Assembly: GCA_051867915.1 (NCBI GenBank)
Contig: JBJDZJ010000186.1
Coordinates: 1-26,847 of the forward strand
Source: CAKSQF01 sp051867915
Lineage (GTDB): Bacteria; Bacillota; Clostridia; Oscillospirales; CAG-272
Direction of reading: 5' to 3'
Length of the DNA stretch: 26,847 bases
Part shown: positions 24,693 through 26,847 of the stretch, piece after piece
How positions within the stretch are numbered: position 1 is the first letter of the stretch
Layout: every line of letters begins with the position of its first letter
Program-made: the position numbers and the translations under genes
The notes under the pieces: model-generated
What the model saw: only the letters and a program-made list of their open reading frames with translations
The model's database searches: none
What the model was told of the DNA's origin: nothing

Positions 24693-26054
24693 CTACTCTT
24701 TTTCGGGAACGGCCCTTTTGATAAGCGAGTCGCAGGGGGTGACGAAGGGGATTTGATCCCCGACCCGATAGCTGACATTCAGAGCATCCAGCTCTGCGCA
24801 GAAAGCCCTGACATATTTGTCCGAGGGGAAACTCTGCTTGAAATCAAGCACACAGGATTCACCGCAGGAAATCATATTGATTCCGAGTCCGGTGGCCCCC
24901 GAATTGTACAGATGAATGCCGTTTATATACTGTGCATTTTCGCCGAGATTGAACCTGCCGAGATAGCTGATGATATAGGTATTCAGGGTCATACCCTCAA
25001 AAAACGCCATGATTGTCTGCTTTTCCGCATAGGATTCCAGACTGTCCAGCCTATCGAACAGTCCCAGCATGGCATTGGCTTCCTTCCGGCAATAATCCCG
25101 ATCCCGCTGTGCGCTCAACAATCTGCGATATTCGGTCGCCTGTTCGGGGAGGCTTTTCTCCGAAAACGCTCTGCTGTAAGGGAGAATCATGCTTTTGACG
25201 CAGTTTTTGAAGGTATTCGGCACATCCAAAGCATCCCGCATATCGGTGGCGATGTTGGCATTGATGGGTTTGTCGTAGTCGGGGTACATCCGGGCAATGG
25301 CACGGCTCATCAGCAGTGCCAGAAGAATCACCGGTGTTGCATTGTTCTCCTTACACGCCTTCATATACTGAGCGTGGGGGACGATCACCTCGTAACGATA
25401 ATCGGTCATGCCCACCGATGCCGTGTTTTCGGGAATGGCATAGGCGTCACGGGAAAGCCCGATAAACGCTTTATTCTTATCGTAATCATATTCCTTCAGG
25501 AAGGGATCGTCCGTTTCTCCGGGAAGCAGAGGATCGTCTGCCAGGCGGACGCCCTCCGGAAGCGGTTTTTTGCCGTATTTCAGATCGCAGTAGTAATAAA
25601 TCAGCGTTTCGACAAAGGGCATGATGCCGCGCCCGTCGCACAGGGCGTGATGAAAGGAAATACAGACAGATTCACCGTAATAGGTCACATCAATCAGGTG
25701 ATAGCCGCAACTGATATGACCGAGCCGGGCAAGATTCTTCGTCCTTTTTGCAATCAGGGATTGCTCATTCTGAACGATATAGAAATCTCCGTCCTTTTCA
25801 ATCAGTCTTGTATTGAAATAGGGATACCGTTTCACCGTGATTTGCAGTGCCTGATTCAAAAAGGACCCGGTGACCTTCTTTTTGAACCGAACCTCGATGA
25901 CTTCGCTCTCCATTCCGTATTTCTTATAGAGATAACTTTGACCGGAACGGATTCTCTCATTCTGACCTTCAGGGAGGGATCCGGAGCGTTTGATCAGCAT
26001 TTCCTTCTCGCTTTGTTTCAGAGCATCATACAAACTGTGAAACGGATTTCCCAC
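24693..26054 (-). CDS. Condensation-domain-like acyltransferase
   Basis: 453 residues in the chloramphenicol-acetyltransferase-like/condensation superfamily. The catalytic motif HHALCDG is at residues 135-141 (His136 the expected base). Other family features are RYPYFNTRLIEKDGDFY near 76-92, the linker with ANIATDMRDALDVPNTFKNC, and the C-terminal SYLGRFNLGE and LDFKQSF. Relatives are alcohol or polyketide-type O-acyltransferases; no carrier-protein or adenylation gene is nearby, so it is probably a stand-alone acyltransferase. The start is GTG at 26052-26054, with GAGG eight bases upstream. The gene lies 32 bases after the small membrane protein gene and is likely cotranscribed with it. The substrate is unknown. 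Confidence 0.85.
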   Translation of the reverse strand: MGNPFHSLYDALKQSEKEMLIKRSGSLPEGQNERIRSGQSYLYKKYGMESEVIEVRFKKKVTGSFLNQALQITVKRYPYFNTRLIEKDGDFYIVQNEQSLIAKRTKNLARLGHISCGYHLIDVTYYGESVCISFHHALCDGRGIMPFVETLIYYYCDLKYGKKPLPEGVRLADDPLLPGETDDPFLKEYDYDKNKAFIGLSRDAYAIPENTASVGMTDYRYEVIVPHAQYMKACKENNATPVILLALLMSRAIARMYPDYDKPINANIATDMRDALDVPNTFKNCVKSMILPYSRAFSEKSLPEQATEYRRLLSAQRDRDYCRKEANAMLGLFDRLDSLESYAEKQTIMAFFEGMTLNTYIISYLGRFNLGENAQYINGIHLYNSGATGLGINMISCGESCVLDFKQSFPSDKYVRAFCAELDALNVSYRVGDQIPFVTPCDSLIKRAVPEKE

Positions 26055-26086
26055 TTGATTTACCTCATTTCAATACAGACAGTTTC

Positions 26087-26452
26087 TCAATCTTTCATAA
26101 GTTTTTCGCTGAGAGCGATGATCTTATCCGCATATTTCTTTTTGCGGCTGCCGAGAATGGCTTTGAAGATGGGGTAGTTGACAATTGCCAGAATGAGTCC
26201 GACAACGCCGATGACAATGCCGGGGAGCATGGGGTTCTCAATACCGATAACCGAGCTGATGTCGGTCATGATAAGGCTCATGCCGCATCCCATAATGATT
26301 GCGCTGACGGCTCCGAAGATATAGGCGAACACATTGGCGGGACGCTTGACCTTTGCGTCCAGCGCCTTCAGCTCATCCAAGCCGGTCTGGGTCTTCTCCG
26401 TGTACTGGGTGCGGATCTTCTGTACCAAAAATTCCTGATCGTTTCTGTTCAT
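26087..26452 (-). CDS. Small two-TM membrane protein, paralogue of 21373-21783
   Basis: 121 residues with AGAGGA seven bases before the ATG. A charged N-terminal half (VQKIRTQYTEKTQTGLDELK) is followed by two hydrophobic segments (about 40-63 and 72-95) and a basic tail ending KIIALSEKLMKD. Its GCGMSLIMTDIS and NYPIF match the paralogue at 21373-21783, including the position of the conserved GMSLIM. It is the first gene of an operon with the condensation-type acyltransferase. A TATACT element lies near 26494-26499 on the minus strand, but no clear -35 is seen. No known function. Confidence 0.75.
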   Translation of the reverse strand: MNRNDQEFLVQKIRTQYTEKTQTGLDELKALDAKVKRPANVFAYIFGAVSAIIMGCGMSLIMTDISSVIGIENPMLPGIVIGVVGLILAIVNYPIFKAILGSRKKKYADKIIALSEKLMKD

Positions 26453-26792
26453 AATTCATTCCTCTTTCTTTCATTGGATTTGATCTTGTGAGTATACTAT
26501 AATCCCCTGATGTTTTTGAATGTTTTGGGAAATGTTTCTGAGATGTTAAACCTGAAAAATCTTATCCTTTTTTTCGAAAAAAAGAAAGTCCCTGCGTCTT
26601 CCCGAAAAGACGCAGGTCATTGCAATTATGTCGCCATTGGACCTCTGATTCCGCTGTTACACCAAAAATCAGGATCGGCTTACGCCGATCCCGATTCATA
26701 AATTTCATTAGTGACATACGCATAAAGATGACATCACCGCAAAAGAAAAGTGTCACCCACAGAGAGTGACACTTTACCGGCTGAAAAGGAAT
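26453..26792. other. 340-bp gene-free stretch with stacked hairpins
   Basis: No convincing gene. It holds an A-rich leader, a hairpin CCTGCGTCTT/AAGACGCAGG (26591-26616), a hairpin GGATCGGC/GCCGATCC (26672-26691) with ATTTTT downstream on the minus strand, and the terminator described separately. Short frames here have no ribosome binding site and odd composition. Confidence 0.6.
26747..26775. terminator. Terminator of the gene at the right edge
   Basis: A ten-base perfect stem, AAAGTGTCAC (26747-26756) with GTGACACTTT (26766-26775), has a nine-base loop. The A/T ends suit both strands. Confidence 0.75.
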
Positions 26793-26847
26793 TTATGCTG
26801 AAACGGCTTCATCACTCTGCATTTCTTCCTTAACGGCAGCAATTCTC
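26793..26847 (-). CDS. C-terminal end of a minus-strand gene (partial)
   Basis: Only the last 17 codons and stop are in the window: RIAAVKEEMQSDEAVSA then TAA at 26793-26795. The rest lies beyond the right edge. A terminator 18 bases downstream supports a real gene end. The peptide is too short to name a family. Confidence 0.5.
   Translation of the reverse strand, partial: RIAAVKEEMQSDEAVSA

Noticed and set aside
24654..26177. 507-codon + strand open frame
   Set aside because: Antisense to the acyltransferase with the HHALCDG motif.
26562..26756. 64-codon minus-strand frame near the right edge
   Set aside because: It runs through two hairpins, lacks a ribosome binding site and has no domain.

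Overview
The window looks like chromosomal DNA of a low-oxygen, gut-type Clostridia bacterium, probably near Oscillospiraceae/Ruminococcaceae. This is inferred from moderate GC with A+T-rich promoters, strong AAGGAGG-type ribosome binding sites, GTG/TTG starts, a CotH lipoprotein, a GGGtGRT/NifU-like gene pair, Gram-positive style two-component/ABC modules and a DUF559 gene inside a small inverted-repeat element. No tRNA, rRNA, CRISPR array or cas gene was recognised.

Layout. 1-1.5 kb: a CotH-family lipoprotein (+). 1.6-3.4 kb: a decayed stretch with a Nudix gene carrying two one-base deletions, a DUF559 nuclease gene with two in-frame stops inside 55-bp inverted repeats, a membrane gene frameshifted at an A8 tract, and a small Gly/Pro/Arg-rich membrane protein. 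3.6-5.5 kb: a two-gene operon (-) for a NifU-like Fe-S scaffold and GGGtGRT protein, with a consensus promoter and a terminator. 5.6-13.5 kb (-): a carbohydrate-type cluster of zinc-type dehydrogenase, WbsX/GH99-like protein, sugar phosphate isomerase/epimerase (in-frame TGA) and GH78-like protein (in-frame TAA). An 878-residue SF2 helicase with two predicted membrane helices sits within it. 13.8-16.4 kb (-): a large multidomain protein (DUF4259-like, Imm26-like and GNAT-like parts) just downstream of the RlmD 23S rRNA methyltransferase. 16.5-16.75 kb: two 70-bp direct repeats. 16.8-21.3 kb (+): response regulator, histidine kinase, FtsX-like permease and ABC ATPase, with a consensus promoter preceded by tandem direct repeats that look like an operator. 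21.4-24.5 kb (-): a second response regulator, histidine kinase and 8-TM protein, followed by a small membrane protein. 24.7-26.5 kb (-): a paralogue of that small protein, then a condensation-type acyltransferase. The right edge holds the last codons of a further minus-strand gene.

How the genes work together. The first two-component system probably controls its neighbouring exporter or envelope-stress ABC module. The second, whose kinase has almost no extracellular domain, is translationally coupled to a membrane protein of unknown function. The carbohydrate cluster would be expected to process a deoxy-sugar or uronate glycan but seems to be losing function. All seven disabling lesions fall between 1.7 and 8.1 kb; none was seen in the remaining 18 kb.

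Most unusual items: the membrane-anchored helicase, the DUF4259/Imm26/GNAT fusion, the inverted-repeat element carrying DUF559 with a stop at the predicted catalytic Glu codon, the uncharacterised GGGtGRT/NifU-like pair, and the duplicated small membrane proteins flanking the 21-26 kb block.
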